This document shows positions 49,701 through 52,842 of a stretch of DNA of 64,000 bases, piece after piece. The stretch covers positions 1 to 64,000 of the forward strand of contig NZ_RHON01000004.1 in the NCBI RefSeq assembly GCF_003946505.1. Direction: 5' to 3'. The stretch's first letter is position 1. Each line of letters begins with the position of its first letter. A model generated the notes under the pieces. The model did no database searches. It worked only from the letters and a program-made list of their open reading frames with translations, and was not told where the DNA came from. Origin of the DNA: Companilactobacillus mishanensis (lineage in GTDB: Bacteria; Bacillota; Bacilli; Lactobacillales; Lactobacillaceae). The position numbers were made by a program, and so were the translations under genes.

Positions 49701-52400
49701 TTCAATACTAAGTTGTTAGCTAAATTGATCTTAGTACCTGGATTGATCTTGTTACACTTGTTAACAAGCTTGATCCCAGCAACATTAGCCGCAATTCTTG
49801 TACCATTATTAAGAAGTCTTCTAGGCGGATTACCACTAGATATCCTCGGATTACTTGGTCTTCCATTACTTAACCTAGCTGCTCTTATCGGATCATTTAT
49901 CCCAGGTATCAGATTATTGGCATTACCACTATTGTTATTAACACAATTACTTGGCTTACCACTATTACTTGATACTTTGAGAAACTTGATTGCTCCACTT
50001 CTATGGGGTGCATTAGCAGGATTGTTAACATACCCAGTTGCTAACCTTGTAAGAGATCTAATCGGATTACTTGGTTTACCAATTGTTGGATTGCTTTCAA
50101 CATTGCCTATCTTCCTATTCAAGTTGGTACGTAACGTATTGCTCGGAAATGTCTTGCACTTACTATTACCATTACTAGCACAAGGTTTGACATTCTTAGG
50201 ATTATTACCACTTAACTTACTAAGAGCCGGATTGAGATTCTTGAGAAACGTAATTCCATTGGTACTTGCTCTATTGACAATGCCACTATGGTTCAACTTA
50301 CCATTACTCAACATCTTGAGAAGAGTTGCCTTCTGGGCATTGCTTGGACTAGAGTTATTAACTCTACCATTCAAGCTATTGAATAACTTGCTTAGAAACT
50401 TTGTGGGCTTGCCATTATTATTGTTAGGTCTTCCATTGTTAGCAGGATTACTCAACTTCTTAGTAACATTACCATTAGTAACATTGGCTACTAAGTTGAT
50501 CAGCTTGCCACTTGCATTAACATTGTTATTGCCATTGTTGGCATTGCTTGGCAACTTACCAGTCAAGTTATTAACTGACTTACTATTATTACCATTGATG
50601 TTCTTAGGTAACGCATTATTAGCCTTACCATTAGCATTGATCTTAGGAAACTTAATACCATTAGTATTAGGTGCCCTAAATGGATTAATTAAATTGCCAT
50701 TTGACTTACTTGGATTGTTAGGACTTCCATTGTTGTTAGCCTTAGCACCATTAGCTAAGTTATTCGCATTACTTAACCCATTGCTATGGCCATTACTACC
50801 ATTGCTAAACATCGGAACAAGAATCTTGAGAATGTTACTTCCATTCAAACTTGGAGACGTATTGAAAGATATTCTTGGACCATTAGCTAACTTGCCAATT
50901 GATCTACTCAACGCTTTGGTAATCCCAGGACTTGGATTATTAACATTATTGAATATGTTGAACCCATTATTCTGGCCATTACTTCCAGTATTATTACCAT
51001 TAACATTGACTCTTGGTTTGGTAGGAACACCTATCGCATTGTTCAACGTTCTTAAGGACCTTGCTAAATTAGCACTTCCTGTATTGATTGCATTGTTATT
51101 ATTCCCAATCATTCATACAGGAATGAATATCCTAGGATCATTGGCCTTACCATTGATCTCCGGATTGCTTACATTACCATTGTTCTTATTGAACTTAGGT
51201 CTCTTGACTAATCTCGCACTTCCAATAGTTAAAGGATTGTTACCATTCTTGATCAATAACGGAATCTTGTTAGCCGTAGCAGGATTACCAGTATTGCTCT
51301 TGGCACCAATCGCTCTATTGAGAAACTTGATTAAAGGCTTGAGATTGTTAGGCGACATCCTAGCTACATTATTGGCATTGCCTGGTGTACTTAAAGACAT
51401 ATTTGACTTAGTAATCCTCCCTCTAAAGATGCTTATCAAACCACTATTAGTACTCGGCTTACCATTATTAGCTAACGGATTGACATTCTTAGCATTGACA
51501 CCATTGATGTTATTGAATAACTTGATTCCTCATTTACTAGCATTACCATTACTTGGATTGATCACATTAGGTAACGCCTTACTTCCTATCTTGATACCTC
51601 AATTGTTGTTGAACTTATTGGTTCGTCCATTATTAACACTCAATAACATGTTCTTGAACAAAGTATTGTTACCATTGCTATTCAAGTTGGCAATCGGAAT
51701 TCCATTAATTGGAATTATCGGAGTTCCTCTATTATTAGGTGGACTCGCATTACCAATCTTCTTGCTTGGACTATTAAGTCAATTGTTCAATATTGGATTA
51801 CAACTATTGAGCATTGCAAACATCCTTGTAGGTACAGCATTGATCCTTGGTGGATTGATTGCCTTACCATTCGCATTGATGGGTGCCATCGGCGGAAGAT
51901 CAGCACGTTCAGTAGTACCAGGCATCAACGTTGAGACTCCAGAACCTCAACCAGTTGCCAAAGCAATCCCTTCAGTAGGATTCTGGGTACACAATGATCC
52001 CCTTGTATTAGGTCAATCATTGGTTGAAGGTGCAAGTGAATTCTCAGGTTTCAATCCATTATCAGCTAGCGCAGATCCTCAATACTTTAACGGTATGGAT
52101 CCTGCAGCAAGTGCTACACAATCAGCTAACGGAGTTGACTCAGCCAACAGCATGGAAAATGCTGTTGAAGGAGCAAACGCATCAGATGTTGACCCATCTG
52201 ATCCCGCTGATCCAAAAGCTGACCCAAGTGAAAACACTAATGCTTCAGGCGTTAGCGATCCTAAATTACCTCAAACAGGTAATAAAGGCAATAACTGGCT
52301 ATATGCCGGATGGACAATTTTGTTAGGTATGATCTTACCAATGATCTTAAAGATCAAGAAACGTCGTAAGAATCATAAAGCAGGATTGAAGTTAGCCTAA
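28758..52400 (+). CDS. Downstream open part of giant gene B (about 7880 residues)
   Basis: The frame is open from just after the internal stop (28059). The first plausible initiation codons are TTG at 28758 or the ATG four codons later, inside the first ~120-residue domain, and I see no clear ribosome binding site there. A protein starting here would have no signal peptide. It is better regarded as the rest of gene B than as an independent gene. Confidence 0.5.
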   Translation: MPSMWNYIGQNTDQNDYNGQVWNFHSTLSTGRDAYVTIDGTANPDSSDTLQQQMPQLLRSMGQSVEPGAFDQAVDVDNMKRSQIYQDYLNGTYTGPTSDSNASTSEVINEVLKHSTISLDAPDNGASVTQLPNVAAVDPQRLLDYAKENANGSTDSTQTSSDATNDSTTSSKNADSQAVYETIKNDTYNKMTPWASDDEKGEMLKSVPAIWNDISTKTDKNDKTGNFFNYALNTSDGRTVYYTVDGRVLPNGDKYEQQMPAVLNSLGKNMTKGELDQAVNNDILRSSKAYSDYQQKAQGNLASNAATTAAAAPAAAAGGLGLLPFALLAPVIGLPLLGLGLLGLPVATAGLALAAPIVLAAGLPLIPLILPIALLAPALLLAPIVLPALALGLPLILGAKLAFAPLDFLNTVVLSTLGSMILTAPITLFNTIVGVGLGLLNTLLGSLPLALLDFVAPIVLNFAIVSLISQLAQLTLFNALILFNLAKAVINGIVDLALALSFIGLPLALLKGLFDLLSLGLGLFNAFLLPLLAGALTFLALAPLAILNTILLTLFNISIPLLLGFFISLLLSGIVSGLTFLALLGAKILKDLLKDAFRFVLSLIVAGTILVGLPLLIVAAQVLNFFVLLIANAVGGLLIWNLLTLAKSLMLTGLGIALFSLPLAGQFLINTLVKWSIRAIIHIFRFFVGAIKLGARLVLSFVLGLLNLLAGAATAGSAITALVSGIAAALTALIPVVGPVLALLPLLISLLSIANTLILLPLKLLLGLAHALALGFFLLSIPAILFLRPLLGLPIALGAGLLSDLLMPLLTLPLVLFNQLTLFNLIFLPLLLLNLLGSFVVAPLLLNGLGLINAIALPFLFALAALGLIAILGLLLLSLRLPLVALFLLGLPSLIPFFNLIMDAIFLAPLMTLVNSLLNLFIAIPLMMFIDAIINLVVPFLVWLTTLLLLAPVFGPLAFLNPLTWINLPIISFIGTFLTKLALKLISLPLIFFINGIMSLIPAAVVAFLVGLLRALFGGLPFLLLAPLFLLPLILNGFLTALVPGLNLFTVPAGLGALLLGLPLVLAGLLNNILGRLIWKVLSFVTAYLASNVLKDLLTLLTVPLLIDLLTPLILFNKFLTTQFLIFPALWLGLPLLAQLLTSGLLWGLTFLKDFARIALDLFNIGATLLTLPLWTILPVLNLLRRLALVFVALVALPLRLLKDVFDLVRQFVEIGALLLLPLLVGIPAFLLLLPLTTLNFLGLKLLNMAVPLVLALLATLAASLLINLLTFIGMLGLVLFNKFVELGAKLLLLGAITLLILGALPILLGGAVLNSLLLLALNAFLAFNAWFITTLINNLLVGALLLGLGLLPLVAQLLINTAVKWTIRAVVHLIRFFIGLFRLGARLVLQFIIGLINLVLGVATGISLLAGVANLLLAPISLLVPLVGPILALINLLNAGLSLLNLLILLPLKLLAMLINGLTLLGLLLSIPYWLFIRPLISVLLALGAGIISDIVMTLLSLPLVLFNQLTLFNLIGIPALLLKAFNNLVVLPLLLNGLGLALALGLPLALLLGTLGALGLLNLGLLGLGFPLIALFILLLPNLIPFLDLILLALNVLGLFNLISSLLKLLLLPFKIFLDLLNNLLLPLLVAGLSFLFLLPLLGVITFLNPLRWLNLAILSGISTLLTTLLLNLVLLPLSLINNFLLSLIPAVLNGLLVGLLRALFGGLPFLLLQLGLLLPLILNGLLTALVPGLNLLTVPLGLLALLLGLPLVLAGILNNLLKQLVWTIVGTILTQLGLNLAKDLLDLLLWLPLQLLLALPLFLLNLGLNAFLLRPLLLFGLPLLAGLLTNLALVVFNLIRRGLELLAELLTLGGTLLTLPLWTILPGLNFLRKLVAAFVAFVALPLKLLKDLFDLIRAAIELGAVLLLPLLVGALGFLLLLPITIFNFIGLHLLNMAIPLVLSLLAAIAASLLVNFLTLLATLGLMLLNKLIEIGAKLLLLGAITLLILGALPILLGGAFINSLLLLALNAFLGFNLWLITTLINNLIVGAFLLGLLLLPLIGQLVINTIVKWTIRAIVHLIRFFVGLFRLGARLVLQFIIGMVNLVLGAARALSLLNGIANLLLAPLALLVPIVGPVLALLNLLNAGLSFLNRLILLPLKLLAMLVNGLTLLGLLLSIPYWLFIRPLISVALAIGAGIISDIVMTLLSLPLVLFNQLTLFNLFGIPALLLKAFNNLVLLPLLINGIGLILALGLPLALLLGALGLINLLGLGLLGLGFPLIALILLALPNLIPFLDLIMLALNLFGLFNLLLSLLNILLLPLKIFNDLLNNLLLPLLVAGLSFLLLLPLLGVITFLNPLRWLNLAILSGISTLLTQLLLNLLLLPLSFINNFLLSLIPAVLNGLLVGLLRALFGGLPFLLLQLGLLLPLILNGLLTALIPGLNLLTVPLGLLALLLGLPLVVLGILNNLLKQLVWTIVGTLLTQLGLNLAKDLLDLLLWLPLQLLLALPLFLLNLALNAFILRPLLLFGLPLLAALLTNLALVAFNLIRRGLELLAELLTLGATLLTLPLWTILPGLNFLRRLLAGLMILRIIRNVIVGLLKMLALIGLPLLATLLFAPLSLLIGLGVFLALTALNIALPILLALGLSVLLGLAVQLLSTLALIGLDLLNNILKNLLKLGLLGLLALGFVFIVLPLLLLGKLLNTIFLLALNAFIGFNIWLLSSLLKDLALALLAGALFFGPLLGAITLGAVTAIAIRALVHLIRFFIGLFRLGARFVLSFILGLLRNLTRLIRLANIGLGLLNAFLAIASLLLPIPGWLLAPIFALLALLNLANELLLLPIQLLLDLLGLLDLAAWIFLTIPYFLFVRPLIGLLLALGAGLISHIISFLIGLPLFLLNELILNGLITLPLFLLKLFSKFIVAPLLINGLGLLLALGTALAVFLAALNLPILLFNALLGLFNPLLAAILLGLPSLIPFLNLAMDLAFFVPLFLLVFSLLKLLLLPLKIFNDLLKNFFVPLLLALALNVLNFFLFNPLNPINWILAPLLALVGTLLLQGLLGLLALPLKLLLDLAISAIPAAIAGFIVGLLRALLGGLPFFLLMNLALLLPGLLLLPLILNGLLTALIPLLNLLTVPLALLAALLNLPILLGLLLTGLGILKNIIDQIFWSIVANLFTYFLTNLILDALAIVLIPLLLNLLGLLSFLPLTLFNLLIGFPLLLGLGLPLLLTLLNQFLLTLLNGLLRLGQILLDLFNIALTFLTSPIWLLLPLLHLLRRVLFWLTVPLMILNLLKLPFDILRRFNHILLNLALAAGLGFGLGFLLGLPLLLLGNLISLFNLLNVMLPLILLNAFGPFLLSVGLNLLLQLIPALIFDAIMAVLNTLILFGPLGLPLRVLLNLLGIALIIMHIISTINFFLINPLLILGDINIAVITFIFNKIPTFLILLGINALINGILWQLPILLHEFNLILLTIALIFLPTIVRNIAIIIAELVAGALGLVLGIPGVILNWLLNLLPAITVFFELYWLFEIVANGILFALNLIYLAIAWGIVGAINLFVATWFAMFNSIAGWIILNLVLRFLANTLILINDFFYFINSVLGLAWSLLAALLVINSLLLAPILTVLNFLLFNLLLPLLMGLLAGFLIGNGMFLIIAAIVALPIIILLATFFLLFLLDWLINNIPNTLIVAFFFFINTIILTLAKIVVDKVISYIAGLALLATVLSTLGLLALLALGLNLLVYALPFIVMFHMIRFMFPGIMLFDLLPSVSSYLFFYLIPLYFFSSLLLPGLGFLLALALPAILKYVLFAVFLAMPATLPFVILGQLLIDLIRILTLLPINLFPNFLSPLRIFRYLIFNPIGLAVNYYRHLLIFTLIQTLSIWNWIDPIRLFGRLLFTLQLGFTLFNVLLLPEYTFVFQIAKQAILQFDIIDKTVLLSLLGAPIFALMMIPTAIATAIGALIFLPIGLLFGNILQLPILILVELINTPIMFLASIGIIYNLLQIFSRFASPFFWGWITKDYDMIGLGTWFFTVGGMFWDVIKHSFTVHVLGLAVSNLVFFGAQLLPLLIPNTYFRVLWTIWNAGVIANLALYHAVQLLLFRVLVVPAQIISGLVGWLNAVIYDVIEIVDIALALITLAVRIIVVAISLIGILIPGLRLSPLVTLLNSAILLGGNLIVAQIALLVLEPKNAIVWYLNWFNIILLAKSFGPILFTPLALYAVSTFILGFGTINKLLIAALAIVFAFTNPLTFLMPINFIIFFFEFIIGRAILNPLVLSIIIQLFMDASVYAYQFLLLFVPLAGPILAGLLGLNGHLIVFIQFLLNLVKFTVIDLFIKAINLLGFIPSLINTVLTVLAGLPTLFYRPYDLISVVLFVAALLPILLLDPLAASVPLLLLAGTMLIFQLLLINQIPVYLFIRLLEGTFVSLSQLTPLAALGLGLLLTTNIPAIEFILDVIDHVIGYLIGLVIYVVYLVLNKFIFGFVGLVASAFPFGIPWIPLIAAQTTGINALGFTLIPMIDFALLGIQTVRMLFSLAISSFPIVNLLAFYDLLVGFITLNPLSALFLPIHLGIVLVRVIYLYVLGALNSLNWIVGMVLAAVVEVAAFKIWYGIILILMIIENFLGIFASLPILFLTPGGWYQLAFKLLAEPLLTSMMLPLVSQGSILALIHEMFTFTNTLRLGAPGGLIWWVLTLIVNVIVGGVVGVVAILLDAIIFLVDAVVNLIGWIIYLVVRVLPFLVPAVVAIGIAIGIIGAVFFIGVLVPLILQLILPAIFATILGTIANITTTILTFLGNLILAAPFYLLVDLILPLLLLGKQIGILLSIPLEILNLVLRLTLLPLVFIAAAIAQFNYLILKPLFNLALNLLTAFLIGLLGLLPLLLNTGLGFLLQLPLDLLGFFNLVVLPILLPLLLMGLNLGAPLLAAILGLPIFLLDTFRVLRDINHLLFKLFVQFVLGFPGLLTIGSDIVLGLLNLLNALIRAFALANLLLTPLNIFNDILKNLLLPVLAALPLLLLNFFLFNPLNPINWLLAPLLAGASLLLTNFLLPLVLVPLQQLLNKLLSIIPALITGLVVPLLRGLLGGLPVDILGKLAVLAAMLGLPLLNLASLIGLLIPGLRLLALPLLILTQLAALPMLLLGLPLLGLLNLDILRNLLGQLIWSVLTFLAVYPLALLLNSLISGLLLPLLLGLLFLPVFLFNLFLNNIVLPLLATFLLPVIVEHLLRLAMNLIGIAKRLLNLFNDLLGLGLTVLTMPIWFFLPLLNIIRRVAFWLTLLVGVPLDILRRLLKLLFDLFIGNPLKLLALFAIPALLGLGALLLGLPLITALLQLLLLPLLAKLLLPLAAILLSLPIKLLLDLLALPLLWLANRLLALLPALALALILPLLLNGLLGLLKLPLDLLGLLGLPLLQALTLFNKILALLNPLLWPLLPLLFPLSWILRLLTLAKVFDLIKDLLGPLGKLLLDNLILLAIPLLKLLINGLELFALINPLLWPLLFLVLLPLGLTLGLLGFPLALFNVLKDLFNLIVPALLTFLIASTVFHLINGIINLFLIPLISGLLTLPLTLINFIVLTALRFPLHAMLLPALLGLITTALLGGFGPLLGLLIAIPVALLDGLRFLADDIILGLLLLPGLIPFRNLLLDLLFFIPLLLNLLSLFNLLRTPLKWILDLFNQIALPLVVMALTFLALIPFFGLISLLNPFKWLRMALLSALTTFNVQLLSTLFLLPLKLLNNKLLSFLPALLNGLLLGFLRNILGGLPLDILGLLALPLLNLLGLLGALTPGLRLLGLPLLLLTQLLGLPLLLDTLRNLIAPLLWGNLAALLTYPLARLINNILSLIGLPLLGLLGALPLFLLKLFNRAFILRPLLLLCLPLLAQLLTGLALPLFNLIRRLLRNGLNLLINGIALLTLPLWLGLPALNLLREALILPALLLTLLRGLRNLLRLLLGTPLLLLGLPLLAGLATLLLGLPLITLLNMLLSLPLLLTFLLPLLAALSVLPLKLLLDALLLPLVFLGSHLLGLPLAILAGLLLPLILAGILRALKLPFDLLKLLGLGLFNLLLPFIPGLDLLTPLLWPLGLLLQPLALADVLRDLLGNLPFDLLNLLLILPLAQILSTLAMLIPGLGLLLIPFLLPLKLFNRFIAIPLAFLRTLGDLAKLLLLGLPLALLGTLLALPLINLLNDLLDLLLLPLLSGLLTLPLFLLNLGLTTLLVFPIAKGVLPFLLANGLSALVANFLPVLAGLLLNPVLVLANGIRLLNDLISTIASQILLGLLLLPGLIPFRNLVLRLLFFIPLLLNLVSLFNLLRTPLKWILDIFNQLALPLAAMALTFAILIPFFGLISLLNPLKWLNMALLSGLTTFNVQLLSTLFLLPLKLLLNNLLSFLPALLNGLLLGFLRNILGGLPLDILGLLALPILNLLGLLGTLTPGLRLLGLPLLLLTQLLGLPLLLDTLRNLIAPLLWGNLAALLTFPLARLINNILSLIGLPLLGLLNALPLFLLKLFNRAFILRPLLLFGLPLLAQLLTGLALPLFNLIRRAIKLGLNLLKNAIALLTLPLWLGLPAINLLREALILPVLLLTLLRGLRNLFNLFLGTPALLLGLPLLNGLATLLLGLPLVTLLNMLLSLPLLLTLLLPLLAALPILPIKILLDLLLLPLVLLGNKLLGLPMAILAGLLLPLLLAGLLRALKLPLDLLKLAGLVLFNLLLPFLPLLNALTPLLWPLGLLLQPLALADVLRDLLGNLPFDLLNLLLILPLAQILSTLAMLIPGLGLLLIPLLLPLKLFNRFIAIPLAFIRTLNDLAKLLLLALPLALLGTLLALPLINLLNDVLSLLLLPLLSGLLTLPLFLLNLGLLTLLVFPIAKGVLPFLIANGLTALLVNFLPVVISLLLNPIIVLANGIRLLNDLLKTINRFILLGLLALPGLIPGLDLLIDGLFLIPALLNGLSLLNLLNLPLRFLNNFLKNNILPLLLALGLNLLLLPIFGPLQFLNPINWLLVPALALLRTFNTKLLAKLILVPGLILLHLLTSLIPATLAAILVPLLRSLLGGLPLDILGLLGLPLLNLAALIGSFIPGIRLLALPLLLLTQLLGLPLLLDTLRNLIAPLLWGALAGLLTYPVANLVRDLIGLLGLPIVGLLSTLPIFLFKLVRNVLLGNVLHLLLPLLAQGLTFLGLLPLNLLRAGLRFLRNVIPLVLALLTMPLWFNLPLLNILRRVAFWALLGLELLTLPFKLLNNLLRNFVGLPLLLLGLPLLAGLLNFLVTLPLVTLATKLISLPLALTLLLPLLALLGNLPVKLLTDLLLLPLMFLGNALLALPLALILGNLIPLVLGALNGLIKLPFDLLGLLGLPLLLALAPLAKLFALLNPLLWPLLPLLNIGTRILRMLLPFKLGDVLKDILGPLANLPIDLLNALVIPGLGLLTLLNMLNPLFWPLLPVLLPLTLTLGLVGTPIALFNVLKDLAKLALPVLIALLLFPIIHTGMNILGSLALPLISGLLTLPLFLLNLGLLTNLALPIVKGLLPFLINNGILLAVAGLPVLLLAPIALLRNLIKGLRLLGDILATLLALPGVLKDIFDLVILPLKMLIKPLLVLGLPLLANGLTFLALTPLMLLNNLIPHLLALPLLGLITLGNALLPILIPQLLLNLLVRPLLTLNNMFLNKVLLPLLFKLAIGIPLIGIIGVPLLLGGLALPIFLLGLLSQLFNIGLQLLSIANILVGTALILGGLIALPFALMGAIGGRSARSVVPGINVETPEPQPVAKAIPSVGFWVHNDPLVLGQSLVEGASEFSGFNPLSASADPQYFNGMDPAASATQSANGVDSANSMENAVEGANASDVDPSDPADPKADPSENTNASGVSDPKLPQTGNKGNNWLYAGWTILLGMILPMILKIKKRRKNHKAGLKLA
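29900..38600 (+). repeat. Four ~2.07-kb hydrophobic units in gene B
   Basis: The KWSIRA/KWTIRA-x-x-H-x-x-RFF motif recurs near 30777, 32850, 34920 and 36975. NG-x-LTAL-x-P-x-LNL recurs near 31860, 33930, 36000 and 38065. Units 2 and 3 are very similar, with long shared DNA runs, for example around 33750-34390 and 35815-36450. Gene A has three units of this type, so unit number differs between paralogues. Confidence 0.75.
39400..42950 (+). other. Single polar-richer module in gene B
   Basis: A stretch with many W, Y, F, H, N and D residues, set in the leucine-rich region. It includes FPGIMLFDLLPS, a FRYLIFNPIGLAVNYYRH motif, FWGWITKDYD, LAFYDLLVGF and LALIHEMFTF. Order and motifs resemble the module that is duplicated in gene A, in a diverged single copy. 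Confidence 0.5.
45560..49430 (+). repeat. Near-identical 1.93-kb tandem repeat in gene B
   Basis: The stretch from about 45560 to 47495 repeats from about 47495 to 49430. Marker pairs include TGGATCCTTGAT near 45690 and TGGATCCTCGAC near 47622, and LLTPLLWPLGLLLQPLALADV near 46900 and 48830. The shift is close to 1,930 bases, or 644 codons. Protein identity is very high by eye, and DNA identity is high with mostly synonymous changes. A more diverged third copy follows. The array is a likely site of unequal recombination. Confidence 0.75.
52266..52397 (+). other. LPQTG cell-wall sorting signal
   Basis: LPQTG is encoded at 52266-52280, followed by a hydrophobic segment (WLYAGWTILLGMILPMIL) and the basic tail KIKKRRKNHK. 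This is the classic sortase A substrate layout, in which cleavage between T and G links the protein to peptidoglycan. Gene A ends before the corresponding region and has no such signal. Confidence 0.95.
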
Positions 52401-52407
52401 AAATAAA

Positions 52408-52440
52408 AATAACCACTCTTAATTGAGTGGTTATTTTTTT
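52408..52440 (+). terminator. Terminator of giant gene B
   Basis: AATAACCACTC (52408-52418) and GAGTGGTTATT (52425-52435) are exact complements around TTAATT, flanked by A and T runs. The A run upstream may let it act on both strands. Confidence 0.95.
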
Positions 52441-52811
52441 TGCTCTAATTTTCTTTCATATAATAGGAAGTTTCTGTATTTATTAGATTAGGAAAGGGGA
52501 GTGAGATCCGTGTCTCACAAAGGATTTCAAGGATATCGATCCAGGCGATTATTGACACATCGAAGATAATTGGTAATAAAATCCAATCAATAATGATGTC
52601 AAAATTTTTGTTACAAAAACTTAATATTTGGTCCAAATATATGTTTATATACTCTGAAAATATTATGAACTATAGATGAAAGCGTGATATGAAAGGCTTT
52701 TTAAGCTTGAGAATTGTGAAAAATACAGGAAAATAGACTCGAAAAACATACCTATAATATTTTAAATATGATTTTTTTTAACATCAATTTAGTAAAAAAA
52801 TGATAGCGTGA
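52441..52811. other. Non-coding region before the Mga-like gene
   Basis: No gene supported. There is a perfect hairpin GTGAGA-TCCGTG-TCTCAC near 52501-52518, and a TATAAT at 52753-52758 that could belong to an additional promoter. The rest is AT-rich and featureless. Confidence 0.4.
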
Positions 52812-52834
52812 TATAATCATATTGAATTGGGAGG
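52812..52834 (+). promoter_or_regulatory. -10 box and ribosome binding site of the Mga-like gene
   Basis: TATAAT at 52812-52817 has no clear -35 partner, as expected for an activated or autoregulated promoter. GGGAGG at 52829-52834 is 8 bases before a TTG start at 52843. The in-frame ATG at 52837 is too close to the Shine-Dalgarno sequence, so TTG is preferred. The leader would be very short, about 20 bases. Confidence 0.5.
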
Positions 52835-52842
52835 TGATGGCA

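Larger units (their letters stand above)
27333..52400 (+). pseudogene. Giant LPQTG-anchored hydrophobic repeat protein B, interrupted by one in-frame stop
   Basis: ATG at 27333 follows GGGGAGA and matches the paralogue. The frame holds 8355 codon positions before TAA at 52398, with a single internal TAA at 28056-28058 (codon 242) where gene A has CAA. Everything downstream is open in the same frame. Parts: signal peptide 1-37 nearly identical to protein A; N-domain 40-186; Q/N/T/S-rich linker, which contains the stop; two ~120-residue domains near 445-568 and 649-773; hydrophobic region about 785-8190; the AIPSVGFWVHNDPL motif near 8211; an A/S/N/D/P-rich linker of about 90 residues; LPQTG at 8312-8316 with membrane segment and basic tail. 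If read through it would be a sortase-anchored wall protein. The stop may be a real recent inactivation, a sequencing error, or a read-through site. The preserved frame argues that any loss is very recent. Confidence 0.8.

Noticed and set aside
52445-52636. 63-residue minus-strand frame after giant gene B
   Set aside because: No ribosome binding site, and the sequence resembles translated AT-rich spacer.
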